Assembly: GCA_018466975.1 (NCBI GenBank)
Contig: CM031555.1
Location: forward strand, 1,674,001-1,738,000
Length of the DNA: 64,000 nucleotides
Direction of reading: 5' to 3'
Origin: Sparassis latifolia
Lineage: Eukaryota > Basidiomycota > Agaricomycetes > Polyporales > Sparassidaceae
In this document: positions 21,231 through 34,217 of the stretch, one piece after another
Layout of the letters: each line of letters opens with the position of its first letter
How positions within the stretch are numbered: the first letter of the stretch is position 1
The notes under the pieces: model-generated
Database searches by the model: none
Told to the model about the DNA's origin: nothing
What the model saw: only the letters and a program-made list of their open reading frames with translations
Program-made: the position numbers and the translations under genes

Positions 21231-22933
21231 CTAAGGACCAGGCAAGAACGGCATCCGCTGACCCCCCGACGTCGACGTGGACTGCGCCATTGATATTGAC
21301 CCTGCCATAGGTTCAGCAAGAACACCGGTGCCACGATCACGTAGCTGCTGGGAACCAGCAGACTGACCAGAGGAGAAGAAACGCTGAGATTGTGACTGAG
21401 ACTGAGATGTTCGCGGCGGCAAGAAATTCCCAGAGCTTCTGCTAGGCGTTGCTGACATAAACCGCTGCGAGGGACCCGCGGAAGAGGCAGGGAGCTGATG
21501 TGTCCTTTGAGGCACAGTTTCTCTGCGAAGCTGCGGTGTAGGAGGCGGGGGCATCTGCAGTTGACTTCGAGTGCGATGAGTGCTCTGCTCCATTTCCGCC
21601 AGGAGTGCACTAGCCATGGAACGTTGGAGACGAGGATCACGACCGGCTTCTGGAGCTGCCATCATGGGTGTATGCGTCTGGCCCGATCCCGGCTCACGCG
21701 ACTGACCTTGCGATTGACGAGCTGCCGCTCGCCTTGCGGGAGCCGCCTGAGCATGAGAGAGCACCGGCGGAAGAATGCCTTGAGATTGAGGAGTATGTGG
21801 TGGAACATATGCATATTGTCTGTAACGGAACATCAATAAGGGGGTGAAGACCACGCGTCGAGTTCAGAGCCCTGCGCGTAAGATGACGCACCGTATGAAC
21901 CGACTCGATCCAGGCCTATCTGTTTCTTGGGAATAAGCGTTGGCATTCCGACTGCTACTTTGGAATGCCCAAGGTCGTGCGAATTCGTCATCTTCGTGCG
22001 AGGGGTGTGATTGTTGGCTGAAACTGGGTTGTTGTCGGTCTGGGCCGAGCGTCAGTCGGTTGGGTCCAACGGGAGTGATGATAGAACGAGGGCTGGAATT
22101 CGTCCGACTGCCAGATGGAACCCTTCGACGAGGTTCAGTTGGCTGGAAGCGCATTAACAGCAAGGCTTACCGATGATTCTCGACTCTTGGTCGTTTTCCA
22201 TTCATATTTATCTCATGAGGCGCTTCTTGAGCATATCCCAGATACTGCCGTAGTTGCGCGATCTCGGCGTGAAGATCCTGGACGGTCCTACCCGCGTACC
22301 ATCAGAACGAGAGAAAGACGGCGAGAGGTGGATAGAGAAGTCATAGATACTTCTTGAACACTTTGTTCTCGAGATGCTCGCCCTTCAGACGATCAATCAG
22401 TGCGCGCTGCGCCGTGTACTTGTCCCTATAGTATCGCACTAAAGATGCCATAGTCTCCATCTGGAACTGTAGATTGTGTTACAGCAGATCCTTCTGAACG
22501 TTGACAGAGTGAAGACGAACCTTCGCACCGTACGCGACTGTGTCAAACGCTTGCGGGACTGACCGGAACCAATCTGACATCGGAGCATCCATCTGGGGTC
22601 ATAGATGAGGGGAGGTGTAAGTGTGGAAGTAATTTCCGCTACATACCTCTCGTTGCAGTGGGATCAATTGAATTCCCTGCTCTCCGCATTGTGCACAGCT
22701 TTGATCTGCATCTGTTATGAATGGACAATATGTGGTTGTATGCGCAGATAAGCTTAGACCATTGCGTGCTCACTCAAATGGATGTTGCAGATCACATGGC
22801 CACATTCCGTGAGCCAGAAAGGCGCCGAGGGTGATCCCCCAGAGTTTGAGATGAAAGACTGATGGCATTTGCAACAATGGACGAACTCCCAGAAATCAAG
22901 GTCTGGACGGGCCCGCGATGATACTTGTGACAT
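21231..22933 (-). CDS. HEI10/Zip3-like RING-finger protein, probable meiotic crossover E3
   Basis: The start is the ATG at 22933 (MSQVSSRARPDLDFWEFVHC). An N-terminal RING has CCKCHQSF, then ECGHVICNIHL, then, after an intron, SCAQCGEQGIQLIPL. The next exons give MSDWFRSVPQAFDTVAYGAK and FQMETMASLVRYYRDKYTAQ followed by a coiled coil (VQDLHAEIAQLRQYLGYAQE). The C-terminal ~300 residues are disordered, rich in Ser, Gln and Pro. RING plus short linker plus coiled coil plus Ser-rich tail is the architecture of the Zip3/HEI10/RNF212 family, SUMO or ubiquitin ligases that mark crossover sites on the synaptonemal complex. About eight exons; all junctions checked keep the frame. Function is inferred from architecture. 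Confidence 0.75.
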
Positions 22934-23920
22934 TCTCAGAAGAAAAAGGTGTCGCTTTCAGGTGATGCGGCCTCGAACTCAGTAACAAGAACAGCGCCGG
23001 CTGGAAAATCTGAGGACTGCAGGATGTGCAGGGTGGCAGCTGGGTGGCTGCGAGCAATGGCTAGTCTGCTTGAATTAGCGGGGGTCACACGCTTTCGGGA
23101 ATTGCCGTTCGCTTCGACGCGTCCTGACGCGTCCCATTGGCCGGTCACAACTCCGACACTTAGCTGTGGCGCTCGTTATTGAGCTGGGGTGGGTCTTCCG
23201 CAGTGAATATCCTCTTGAACTTGCTCAGAGCACTTTCTATCTGCATCTCGCAATTTTTGCATGGTAGTTAAAGCGAACGTGGGCGACGAATGAGCAAAAT
23301 GCGGGCTCGGCATCTTCCGGATGAAATCGTGTACTACGGCTCAGGGGGCGCGTAATCAAGCAGACCTTTATAATCCGTCCTCCACCCACTCAATGAGGAT
23401 TATGTATATTGTAGTCTGCCTACGGGAGACTAAGCAATGGCGTAAGCCCAGGCCGTCAGTGGGTATGCCTGAGACACCTGTGATCTAGGTGCAACAACCC
23501 GGCGTTCCTGAATGGGACCAATGCCGGTAACCTACCTACCTACCTACCTACCTACCTTTGTACGTGACTGACGCGACGCGTCACGAGTATGATCGTGACT
23601 TGTGGGTGCATGTTTGGTGCATTTTGCCAGTCGACGGGAACGACGTCGTCGGAAATTTGGAAAATGATCAAATTGAGTGCAGAAACATTGCCTAAGCTTG
23701 ACTGCCTGTAGAACTATATTAGTCAAAGCCCTTGAGTGTGGACAGCCAACACGTTGCCATATCTTCCCAGGTGGGCGCTTGAAGGCACTAGGCTGGCGTC
23801 TCTCAGTCCGTGACCTCGACAGTCCCAAATCCCGCACCTCGCTTCATTTCAATGCACATCTGAGTACCATCGCTGCACAAGTCGGATACCCTGACCTTTA
23901 TACCCCGCCATTCTGTTGTG
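22934..23920. other. Divergent intergenic region between HEI10-like and JmjC genes
   Basis: Nearly 1 kb between two divergent starts, so it holds both promoters. A (ccta)n microsatellite lies at 23531-23557. Frames in it are short and show no family features. Confidence 0.5.
23531..23557. repeat. (CCTA)n microsatellite
   Basis: About 6-7 perfect tandem copies of the tetranucleotide ccta. Confidence 0.9.
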
Positions 23921-26900
23921 ATGGAAGCGAGGAGAGCTCAACTCATGCGAGACGATGTCCACTGGATGGAGCCTGTGGCTGTCGCATCTACGCGGCCCAC
24001 CACACGTCGATTTACGCCTCAGGATGGCACTTTCGCACCGCAATTGCAGGCAGGTGCGTCCGGCGACGAGCATCAGCTCGGCAAACCGATCAGTTTAAGC
24101 TCTCCGATTCGTATTTTTCCTGAGCCCCCAACCATGGAAGCAAGTACGAGCCGGCGCCTTACTCTAGATATTGACCCCACTAGGCCTATACCCGTCACCA
24201 CCTACGGTTGGACCTTCGATGGATTGATCAGCAAGGGAAACCGTTTCAAACCAGTCCCTCGTGTGTCAGCGCTGGCCTCTGTGCGAGAGCTTGAGGAGGT
24301 CGTCAAGAACCACGAGCAGTCTGGCATACCGCTTGTTATCGAAAACTGGCACGAACGTCCGGAATGGAGGAAAGATATCTTTAATGTTGATTGGCTACTT
24401 GAACATCATGGCAATGACAGTGAGAGATTTCATTTCCTTGTTCAGAGTTTACACCGAAACTCACTTCTTTCCTGAAGTCTTCCCTGTGCGAAATGTCCAT
24501 AACCGCAACGACACTACTATTATGCTCAAAGACTTCATCCAGAAGTCTCGTACGATGCTGCCGTGCATTACCCCAGGAGGTACGTTTCCAGCTTCGTGAG
24601 ATGGTAGAAATGCATCTGCTATCATCGCGATGCCTTCCATGATGAACTGCTGATACATTATGTCCTCTCACAGAGAACGAAAGGTTGTACGGGAAGGATG
24701 CAGATTGCCCATCGGATTGGAGAGATTGGCTTGATTCTGACATCTTTCCCTCAGAGCTTCTGCCCAATGGGTCTAATAATCTCCTCCAACACTCAGTGAG
24801 TGATCATTCCTGTACTCGTCCTCAGCGCAATCCTGACATGCTATCTCTTGAAGGACGAAGTCGAGCACTTAATGTGTTATCTCGGAATCGGAGACACCTT
24901 TACGCCATGTCACAAGGACCTGTGCGCTTCGTCGGGCCATAACGTCATGTGCTACACCGAGAATGACGGGTGCTCGTACTGGTTTATGACTGCATCCTCT
25001 GACGCACCCGACGTCGCCAAGTATTTTCAGGATGTGCTCGGGCAGGAGCTCGATTGGGAGAACCACGTCGCTAGCGTGGAGGAGTTCGCGCAGGCGCCGT
25101 TCGATGTGTATGTCGTGGAGCAGAAGCTAGGAGACTTCGTGCTGGTGCCGCCAAGGAGTTGTCATCAGGTCATGAATTTTGGTGGGCTCACAGTGAAGAT
25201 GTCGTGGTCAAGAATGACCATCGCTGGGCTAAGCATCGCCTTGCATCATGAGCTCCCTATATACCGCCGGTTGGTCTTCATCTCTTTTATCTTGGATCAT
25301 CGCTCATGAACAACTTATGATGTAGCGTTTGCCGTGCGGAGAAGTACCGCATCAGGTCCACAATCTACCGATCCCTTCTATATCTAACGAAGGAGCTTGA
25401 GGAAACGTTAGAAAATTCGCTTGATTTGCACGAGCCTTCCCCTTCCATACCAGTAAGACGTTCTCTCCGTGGAAATCTTGTGGATTACGCAAGCTCAACT
25501 TGTAGCGAGGAATCATCGCCTCGTCCGTCGCCTCTCCATGACATGCCCTCCGTCCCCCACGCTGGCTCACAAGAACAGGCGATCAAGCTGGGTGCTCTTG
25601 TGAAGCTCTTCGACGAGATACTTTGCGAAGAATATTCGCCTGATCACCAGAAGCTACGTCGTGTAGCCTCCAACAACAACGCGAGCTGGCACATATTTTC
25701 GGGGCGTGGAAAAAATCATCCGAGTATCATCTTGCAACCGCCTGCAGCTGAGTCGAAGGACGACGAGGACGAAGAGGGCGGCTGTGGCTTTTACGGCTGC
25801 GACTTTTGTGGCGCGGACATCTTCCAGAGCTGCTTCGAATGCAGGAAGTGCATCTGCAATCCCGACTCGGAGGAAGAGAGGCTTTTGATCTGCGCCGCCT
25901 GCTATGTCGAAGGTCGTACATGTCGCTGCGAGTCGATGATGCCCGTCCAATCCCGCTCCTTCGAGACTCTTCTCCAGGATCGGAACAAGGCTGTGGAGGT
26001 GCTGCTTAGGGGTTCTGATTCGAAGATGTGGGTTGGAGACTGGGAGTGTAGCGAGTTGACTGAAAGGTCCGTGTTTGCACTGCCTGCCCCGTGTGAGTAC
26101 AATTGTAACGCGCTTTTCGCGCCAGCACTGTCGCCCAAGGTGACGACATTCCCATATTCGAAGCAGCCTGTATACTGCACGATTTACGTCAAACTGCGCG
26201 CTCGAAGGTGAGCCATGTACGCAGCGCGCAGTCTGATACTTATCGATGGGTATGTCTCTCAGGGAACAGAAACACGCAAATGCCGAGCTACAAAGCCTCA
26301 TAATGTGCCTTTGCTAGAAGTCCTTCCTTGTAACATGTGCCATGGAGGCAAATGTTTTCCGCACATCCTCAAGAATGGCATCCATAGCGCAGAAGCGCTC
26401 CTAGCATATCGTCGCGACAAGAAGCAAGAGTACTGGCATCAAATGCACAAAGACAGCAAGGGTCGCTTGGCTGAGATTCTCCCCAAGTTGGAGGAAGCCG
26501 AAAGAACTGGCTCCTTCTCAAAGCTTAGAGACAGACTTGTGATAGCCGCACAGCGTTACAACCAGTGCCAATCAGTCAACGGTGCCTTCACGAAGCCCGG
26601 GTGGTACGACCACAATGATGTGGAGGTGAGTGCGCAAAATATCGAGAACAGCTCTTTAGACCTGATCTACTCGCATATGGAGTCCGAAGACCATACCGAT
26701 CGTTCGGACATGCCTGAAGAGAGGGTTGGAAAGTCGTCAATCGAGATCGGCCATAATGCGAGTACGGCGGATGCAGATGCACCTCCGAGCTCTCCACTGA
26801 CGGACATTGAGGATCTCACGGAGGAGAAATCTCAAACAATACCCACAACGCTGAGCCGCAAGCAAGCTCTCTCCTCTACTTCCTCCGTAACGAAGAGATC

Positions 26901-29770
26901 GCCCCCATTATCGTTGACAGTACCGCGTCTGCATCCCACGGAAGGGCTCACCAATGAACAGCTACTAAATCAGCAAACCCGCACATCCCAAACGACATCT
27001 CGACGGCGGCCCATCTTCGATTGTGTCCTCATGTCACTTTCGCATCGTGCGGGGAAGAGAGCTCTGTCCCCAGTCGCGCCCACACCCAGGAAGAGGGTCA
27101 GGACTGGGAGTGAAGGCCGCAGCAAGACAGGCCACCGACATGAAGAGGTGAGATCATCTCATTAGCCTGTCCCCATCTACTTAAGTTTGCCGCACGTTAG
27201 TCCTGCCAACCCCCTTCTAATACTGGAGAAGAAATTGATTACGTCAATCGTGATTATGCCACCGATCTCGCCATCGCCCTGAGCTCGGCGAATAATGCTA
27301 ACTCGGCGAACTCAGGTATACGAGAGCGCGTAATGAGAAGCTCCACTGGCAAGCGGGCCGTTCGCAGACGCGTTCTTTCATCTCCATCGGAACTGGGACC
27401 TCTGACAACCACTTCGACAGTTGTCGTCTCATCGGCTGTTACCGCGAAGGACACGCAGCATCTCCCGGCAAAGAGGAACTTACCAGAACCCTCGATCCCT
27501 GTGCCTCTGATATCGGAAAGCATGTCTATTTCTCGCGGCAAGGACGATCGCCCTGCCAGGAAGAGTGCGAGTGTGGGGACAGAAGCACAGTCAGCGGCAT
27601 CCTCTACACTTGGGCCTGGGTGCAAGATAGGTCCTCCCACGAGACAGGTCCGAGCTGTGCAACCCTCGCGAACTCCTAATGTGGGACGCTTTACGGCTAC
27701 TTCGGCCGTTACAGTTGAGACTAGGCACATCAGTAAAATAAAGAGCCGTATACCGAAGAGTCGAACGAAAGCAGGCCCTCCAAACTTGCATGCGGATGTA
27801 ATGAAATTGACAGGACAAGGTGATGCATCAGGTCAATCTGCAAATGTGAGTAGGTTAACACTGCAGCGATCACTGTTTCACACGATGTCCGTAGGCTTCG
27901 CGAGAATCCGAACCTCACGCTGCTCCTCCGGCTCTTAAACGGAAGGGACCACCTGGCATTTCCCCAAAGGAGATGGAGAGTCGGGACAAACGTAAAGCGG
28001 ACCGCAACGCTTCGGACCTACCAGTCGCTGACTCCGACGATGAACCGCTGTGCAATCGTAAGAACAATCTCCGTGAGGGCAAGCGAAAGTTTATAGAGGA
28101 ACCGATGCTTGCTACCAGCGAGGGACCAACGCCTGTGACTAACGAGGGATCGCGTATTTCCAACGAAGATCGGACTAAGCTCGCGGTTCAAGAGGACATC
28201 AGGTTACTGCGATCGATCCTTCAAGATATACGACGGGAACAGGATGCAATGCGAGTGAAGCAGGAGGACATGCATGCGAGGGAAGATGCACTCCGGACGA
28301 TGCAGGACACAATGCAGAAGAAGCAGGACGCAATGCAGGACGCAATGCAGGACGCAATGCAGGAAGCGATGCAAGACACAATGGAGAAGATGCAGGACGC
28401 GATGCGGGACACAATGCAGAAGACGCAGGATGCCATGCAGGACGCGATGCAGAAGACGCACGGCGCGATGCAGACGGTGCAGGGAGAGATGCAGACAACA
28501 CTGAGGTCCACACAAGTTGAACTCAATGTCGAGCGAGCCAGATTGACTCAAGTTCAGCAGCAATGCGACTCAGTGAAATTTTTGCTCTCCCGGGCAGAGA
28601 GTTCGAATCAGCAGATGCCTCAGAGTACCCCATGCGAGCATGAGGAGGAAATTCGACGATGGTCGCACGTCTACGCCACCGCTGCCTTTCAAGGTCTTCT
28701 CACAAAATTTTTTGATGGTGGGATTCGAGGTATGATCAGATCTGAGGTCCCAATGGGAAGCTGTAGTGAAATGTCAATGGCCAAAACCCCTCCTCGAACA
28801 CCTGACATACACCCGTCGGTCAATCCAGAGGTGTGCTGTAAATGTACTTCATGCATCTAGCACTGAATGATGAGCATTATCCTTACAGAAGTCTCTCCGG
28901 GAATCAAATTCCGGTGGTGGTCTTGAAACCCATCAAGATTTGCAGCGCCCATCCAGCTTACCTCCGCAAATGCAGGTGTCCTATGATTCACGTTATCATG
29001 TCAGCACTTCCGCCGATGTTTCATATAATTCCCCGCAACAAATAGCAACCTCGCAGGGAGGGACGTCCAATGTTATCCTCACTGCTGATCCAAATCAATG
29101 GAAGGAAGATGGCCATGATGATGGGCAGGACTCTCGAAGCCAGGCTTCAGCAGCAAACGAACCAGGCGAAGGCCCTCATGTCTCGTATCCCCAGCCACAC
29201 AATCAAGGTCGATCTGCTAGAATGAGTGTGAATGTCGACTATCCGGAACAGTCGGCTACGCATAGAGCTGAGGTCTGTGCATCCTCAACCGAACAGTGGG
29301 GTGAGGGTGCATATGGCTCCGTTGAGGGTAGATGTGAGTCGCTGCGCTCCATAGTTCGTACGCTCTCGCTCATCACATTCCCCAAGATTCACCGAACAGG
29401 CGGGAAGGTCGAAATCCTTCAGAGCAGGTGTTTGCTGCGAGAAGCCATTTTCCGACGGGATGGTCATCGAGGACGCCACAGCCAAGATCAATTAGAGACG
29501 GAACAGCTGGTCCTGAGTTCCGTGGGCAAGGTGTGAAGGTCGTTTGACAATCACCGCAGTGCTGAGACTCATTCAGAATACCACAATAACGACCACCGAG
29601 ACCGTGGCGACTACCGTGGAGAGGGTAGCCGCAGCTGTAAGTTCCACCATTCACATGTCCATGACCCTCACTAGCGATGTGGGACAGCTCGCTACCATGG
29701 TCGACGGCAATATGCCCGCTATGATCGCCCACCTAACCACACTATGAAGCAAGATTTTCGTTCCAACTGA
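23921..29770 (+). CDS. Large JmjC-domain protein with cysteine-rich zinc region and Met/Gln helix repeats
   Basis: The start is the ATG of MEARRAQLMRDDVHW; a later in-frame ATG at 24134 is possible. Early exons give ESGIPLVIENW-like text (EQSGIPLVIENWHERPEW), DIFPVRNVHNRNDTTIMLKD and then the JmjC core: DEVEHLMCYLGIGDTFTPCH with HxD as CHKD, and the distal His in VPPRSCHQVMNFGG. The Fe(II) triad is thus present. A cysteine-rich region follows (GCDFCGADIFQSCFECRKC, ICAACYVEGRTCRCE, LPCNMCHGGKCFPHIL), as in fungal JmjC proteins with a 4CXXC-like finger. The C-terminal half is disordered, with a long Met/Gln repeat helix and a His/Arg/Tyr-rich tail ending KQDFRSN. The role is presumably histone demethylation or dioxygenase signalling. 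Introns near 29.25-29.55 kb are uncertain, and the end could lie at a nearer stop. Confidence 0.78.
28239..28500 (+). repeat. Coding minisatellite encoding MQDA-type repeats
   Basis: Degenerate 12-bp units close to caggacgcaatg, some grouped in larger 33-bp blocks, encode runs such as QDAMQDAMQDAMQEAMQDTM. The repeat stays in frame throughout. The predicted product is a single long alpha helix with Met and Ala on one face. Confidence 0.9.
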
Positions 29771-30059
29771 TCTCTTCTTAAGATCAATGCACCTGTTTCG
29801 TTGGTATCCAATTTATGCACCTTGATTCAGGTTGCAGTGTACATCCAGTCCAGTGTCAGAAGTGCATGTGGGGGCTAAACAGCATTATGCAGAGTATTAC
29901 GCTGTAGGCAGGAGGTAAAAAGATAAATGATGAAAGCCCGTAGAAGGATAGCGATGAGGAAATGCAGCCAGGTATCATAAATGTGCAAGAAAGCGGCAGC
30001 AAACGAGTGTGAGCGACACATAAAATCCCTAGATCGAAAGGAAGGACAAAGAACCAGAA
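29771..30059. other. Short convergent intergenic region
   Basis: Holds the 3' ends of the JmjC and casein kinase genes. Nothing else seen. Confidence 0.6.
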
Positions 30060-32152
30060 TCATCCACATCGACACGTCAGGATCTTCCACAGCATGTTCT
30101 TTGGTGGTGCTGGCTCTTGCTGCCCGAGGAAGTCGCCCCCATTTGCTACCCCGATCTCGCCACCGTGCGCGCGGACGTTACTGAGCGCCGGTGGTGCCGC
30201 GCCGACGCTGGACACCATTGGCGATGCACGTCCGTACGCCTGCTGCTGGTTCGCAGAGTACTCATCCATTGCCTGATCTCGACCATACACTTCATGACCC
30301 ACATTTGCATATGGATGCTGCTGCGCGCTTGGCTGCTGGCTGACCCGCCGCTGCATGCTCCCAACAGCGATATCGACATGCGCCGCGGCGGACTGCGGGG
30401 TAACCTGTCCGGGAGTGTTCCCGCCTCCGGGTGTGAGTGCGGCGGGTATCGGGCGCTGTTTCGAACCGTGCCGGACGAGTGCGGGCGAGGGTGGGACAAC
30501 TCCCGGACCGCCTGCTTGAGATGCCCGCCTCCTCTCTTCGCGCGCTTGGCGCTCGATATCTCGGCGGCGATCCTGCCCGACATTTCCAGGCCCCGTATTC
30601 TGTATTTGGGCGAGTATCTGGTTCTGACCCTAGAACGCCATATCAGTATCGTCAACCACGTTGGCTCCTCACGGAGACAGAATGTGGAGTAAGACTCACA
30701 AGGGACACTTCCCAACCTTTTCCACCTGATAATATCAGAAGATCAGCAGCACATTCGTCGAAAATAAAAGCGAAGGACTTGCTGTTGAGTAGATTCCAGT
30801 CGTACACCCCGTCGTCAACGTCATTATTATTCTTCATGACTTTGCCGAAGAGCTCCCGCAAGAAATCGTAGTCGGGTGTTTCCTCAAAGCCTAGCTTCCG
30901 TACGTAGTTCAAGTAAATCCCGAACTCCTCTGCGGATCACTTGAATGAGCACAACGCAAATCGCAGAGAGTAGCTACCTACCGGGGAAGCCCTCACACAA
31001 CTCCTTGATAGGTGTTGTCTGCTTCTTCTCTCCGATCTTCTCGTACTTCTGCTTGTTAGTCGCGGCCTTCAGGCCTTGCCATGGCAGACTGCCCCTAAGA
31101 AAATACATGAAAACATGACCAAGCGCTTCCAAATCGTCCCTCCGGGACTGCTCTGCGGGAAGGGCGCATCAAGAAGCTACGCGCGAGCCACCAGAAGAGA
31201 AGACGAACCCCGTCCCAAGTGTGTGTTAATGCTCATGTAGCGAGCTGTCCCGCTGAGGCTCTTCCGTTCCCGGTACGGAATGTGCTGCTTGGTCCGGGGA
31301 TCACGGTATTGCTTTGCCATACCGAAGTCGACGACATGGATCACTGTTGAATTGGATAGGTGTTGGAGTCGGGAAATGAAGTGAGGGGGGAGAACAGAGA
31401 TAGCAGGACTGACCATTCGCATTCTTGGTGCCCGGCCGGCCAATGAGGAAGTTATCCGGCTTGATGTCACGGTAGATGAGGTTCTTCTCGTGTATCGTCT
31501 GCACGCGCGAGAGCTGGCGAGCCGATCTGCAGTGAACACAGCGAACTCATAATCAGGAGCGAGCGCTGCACTGACCATTTGCCGCGCAGCCATGCACACG
31601 GTCTTGATGGAGAACTTGCGCCCGCACATGTCGAATAGGTCCTCGAGGCTGGGGCCGAGGAGGTCGATGACGAGGATATTGTGCAGCCCCTCCTGGCCGA
31701 AGTGGTATATTTGCGGGATCCCGACTAGGAGTGCGCATATACACGGTCAATTGCTTTGCGAGGACGGGAACACGATGGGAGCAGACTGACCGCATCCGGC
31801 AAGAATTCGGTATGACCGACACTCGTCGCGCAGCTGAGGAGCTTCCGCCTTCCTAGGTTCCTGCAGACAGCCCGGATGCGACGCAAACACAGACCTGAGT
31901 TCAGTACAGAATCGCGTTCAACTGGATCAAAGGCTCGTACGAATTTGATAGCAACTGTCTGAGAGTTGAGCAAGTTCGTGCCTGTGATGTAGGAGGATGA
32001 TCGGGTTGTGGTCGAGATTGGATAGGAATACGGAAGACGGCACCTTCAAAGATGACGCCGAAGGAGCCCTCGCCAACCTTCTTGCCAACTCGGTAGTGGA
32101 CGCCGACGACGTTGTTGGTGGAGGAGGACGAGTGAGCATGGGAGGACATCAT
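30060..32152 (-). CDS. Casein kinase I, plasma-membrane YCK-type
   Basis: A Ser/Thr kinase starting at [17 protein letters not shown]. The kinase domain has [15 protein letters not shown] (glycine loop), VAIKF (Lys), [16 protein letters not shown] (catalytic loop), [11 protein letters not shown] and the CK1-specific [19 protein letters not shown] across an intron, then [21 protein letters not shown] Gln/Pro-rich tail of ~150 residues ends [11 protein letters not shown]. The C-terminal cysteine pair, although not the exact CC of yeast Yck1/2, suggests palmitoyl anchoring at the plasma membrane. Yck-type kinases act in nutrient sensing, endocytosis and polarity. About seven introns; the two unusual-looking ones (at the HRD-proximal exon and at LGR/EQS) splice in frame. 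The gene appears intact. Confidence 0.9.
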
Positions 32153-32585
32153 GGATGGGAATAGAAACTGAGGCGGTCAAGGCCAAAGGCCCATTTACTT
32201 GGTTACACCGAAATGACATTAATTGCTCCTCTATACTGGCCTATTATCCCTCGGCCACTGCCGAATGTCGCTACCGCGCGCTTACTGACCATCTTCGTTT
32301 ATCACACGAAAAAAAAATCATCGACATTCACATAATCACATTGTACAAGCTTAAGCAAATCATGATCGCGGATGCAGGTATTAAAGAGAGGTAGCCCGAA
32401 GATTACAGAAAGTGGATGTCCTAAACCAGGTAACACGTACAGTGTTTACACGATATCGTACCAAACATAGCGGAGTGGAGAGACATGAAGGGGGGAAGTG
32501 AATGCAACAATATATGCGCTGCCTCGCACATACCCAAGACAGCTTTTTTGACGAGGGTACCTCCTGCGTGGAAGCCTGCGAAATC

Positions 32586-34217
32586 TCATCGAAACTCGAA
32601 ACATGATGTTGTGCGCTCTGGCACATGTACCAAGGATAACTGTTGGTATCTACATAGAAAGTCTTGTCAGAAGACAGAAGTGTGTACAGGAGTAACCGCC
32701 TTGACTTACGGTTCTGAATTCTGGTGGAAGTAGAAGCCGCTCATCGTGGCCACGTTGGACGGGAATCCACGGGAAGGAGACCGACCTATCCGTCTGCTAC
32801 CATGACTGCTGGACATCCGCCGTACGCGTGGAGTAGACTCAGGTTTCCGAGAGGGCGTCTCCTCCAGGGCAGAAAGCGCTTCCCCAGCGTTCTCCCCAGA
32901 CAGTGGGTGCGGCTGGGCCGCCTGCGGACTCTGAGAGCCGGCCGGTCCAGACTGTTGAGGATTGAAGTCTACACATACGTAGTAGAACCCTAAGGCCATG
33001 AGGCATCAGTTTGTGAATTGCTGTACTTGTCATCAAGAGAAGAGAAGAACGCAACGAGGCTGCGCAAAGCGGGATAACTGTTGACTGCATACTCACCAGC
33101 AAAGCTAGCCCCATTGATGTCTTGCACACGATGATCTGGAACGAGGAATTTCTCCTTCCATCTCATGAAGACTGCACCACGATTCGCATCTTTCATGGTC
33201 AAGTGAGGTTTCATGAGCTCATGCCTGACGTGTCGGAAAGCAGGGAAGCGAGCCCAGTGGACCATGTCCTCCTGCTCACTGGCACCCCAGTTGCGCGTCA
33301 AGAACCCATACCGGCTCCCGATAATTTCCGCGTCAAAATACGTCGTGAGCTCGGGCCAGTCGTCTGTCAGCCCGCGGATGCGCAAGTACCCACAGAGGTG
33401 AGACGACGAGAAATCCACATCCTAATGCCAAGAAAGACTTTCAGGATCCCTCCGTAGCAGGAAGCCGACAGACACTGACCACGATGGTGACAGTCACGTC
33501 ATAGCTATTCCTACCGCTCTTCTGCGTACCCTGGAAGATTGCGCCTGGGTAGAGACAGTGGTGCCCCTGCGATCGCACCCGCAGACGAGTGATGTCGACC
33601 AATGGATCTGGCGACGCAGCTGGGCCGCGAGGGCGAACCTTGCTGCTCGACGATGCCGCCGTCGACGGGGGGGCAACCTCGTACTGGATATTACAAACTT
33701 GCGGAACAATAATATCAGAGGTATTGATCGGGACGAGTGAGGGGCGGGCGGAAGGCGAGTGTGATGAAGCTTCGTGCGTGGCAGTACATGGAGCGGTAGA
33801 AGAGGAGAGAGACGAGGGCGTAGGAAGAGCGGAAGGCTCCAACTGCATCACATTGTCAGGGAACTGGTGAGTGGTCGCATGAGTTGCACGCGAGGTGGAG
33901 TCTTGCTGCACGGGGATAGCCTCGTTGCATCCGTCCTGCTGAGACGCCGCGCGGCGTAGATCCCGCTCGAGTTCGACATAAACACTGTCTCTGGGAACAG
34001 ACGCTGGACGCAACGCTAGCAAACGGATGCGACATTGGGTGCAGACGATGGTGGTGTCGCTGGATTCGGCCGAGTCGTGGTGTATGAGCGGGGTGTTGAT
34101 GGAGTCGGGAGACAGCGGGGAATGGCACGCGAAGCAGAGCTTGATCTGCTGCTGCTGGATGTCTGGTTGCGAGGGGTCGTGTGTCGCGGGTGAGATGGGT
34201 TCTGAGTAAGTGGGCAT
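32586..34217 (-). CDS. GID4: GID4 / Vid24, substrate receptor of the GID (CTLH) ubiquitin ligase
   Basis: Binds Pro/N-degrons of target proteins, classically gluconeogenic enzymes, and brings them to the GID/CTLH E3. The start is MPTYSEPISPATHDPS at 34217. The first ~220 residues are disordered, with two CxxC pairs (CFACH, CTQCR). The Vid24 beta barrel follows: HHCLYPGAIFQGTQKSGRNS, VDFSSSHLCGYLRIRGLTDD, YFDAEIIGSRYGFLTRNWGA, HLTMKDANRGAVFMRWKEKF, DINGASFAGFYYVCVDF. A Ser/Pro insertion of ~65 residues separates this from the last strands GFYFHQNSEPYQQLSLVHVP and ERTTSCFEFR. Four or five exons, all in frame; the insertion before the last strand is the only departure from short homologs. Confidence 0.92.

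Noticed and set aside
28199..28563. Cysteine- and histidine-rich minus-strand ORFs (CIASC-type repeats)
   Set aside because: They are the antisense shadow of the Met/Gln coding repeat of the JmjC gene.
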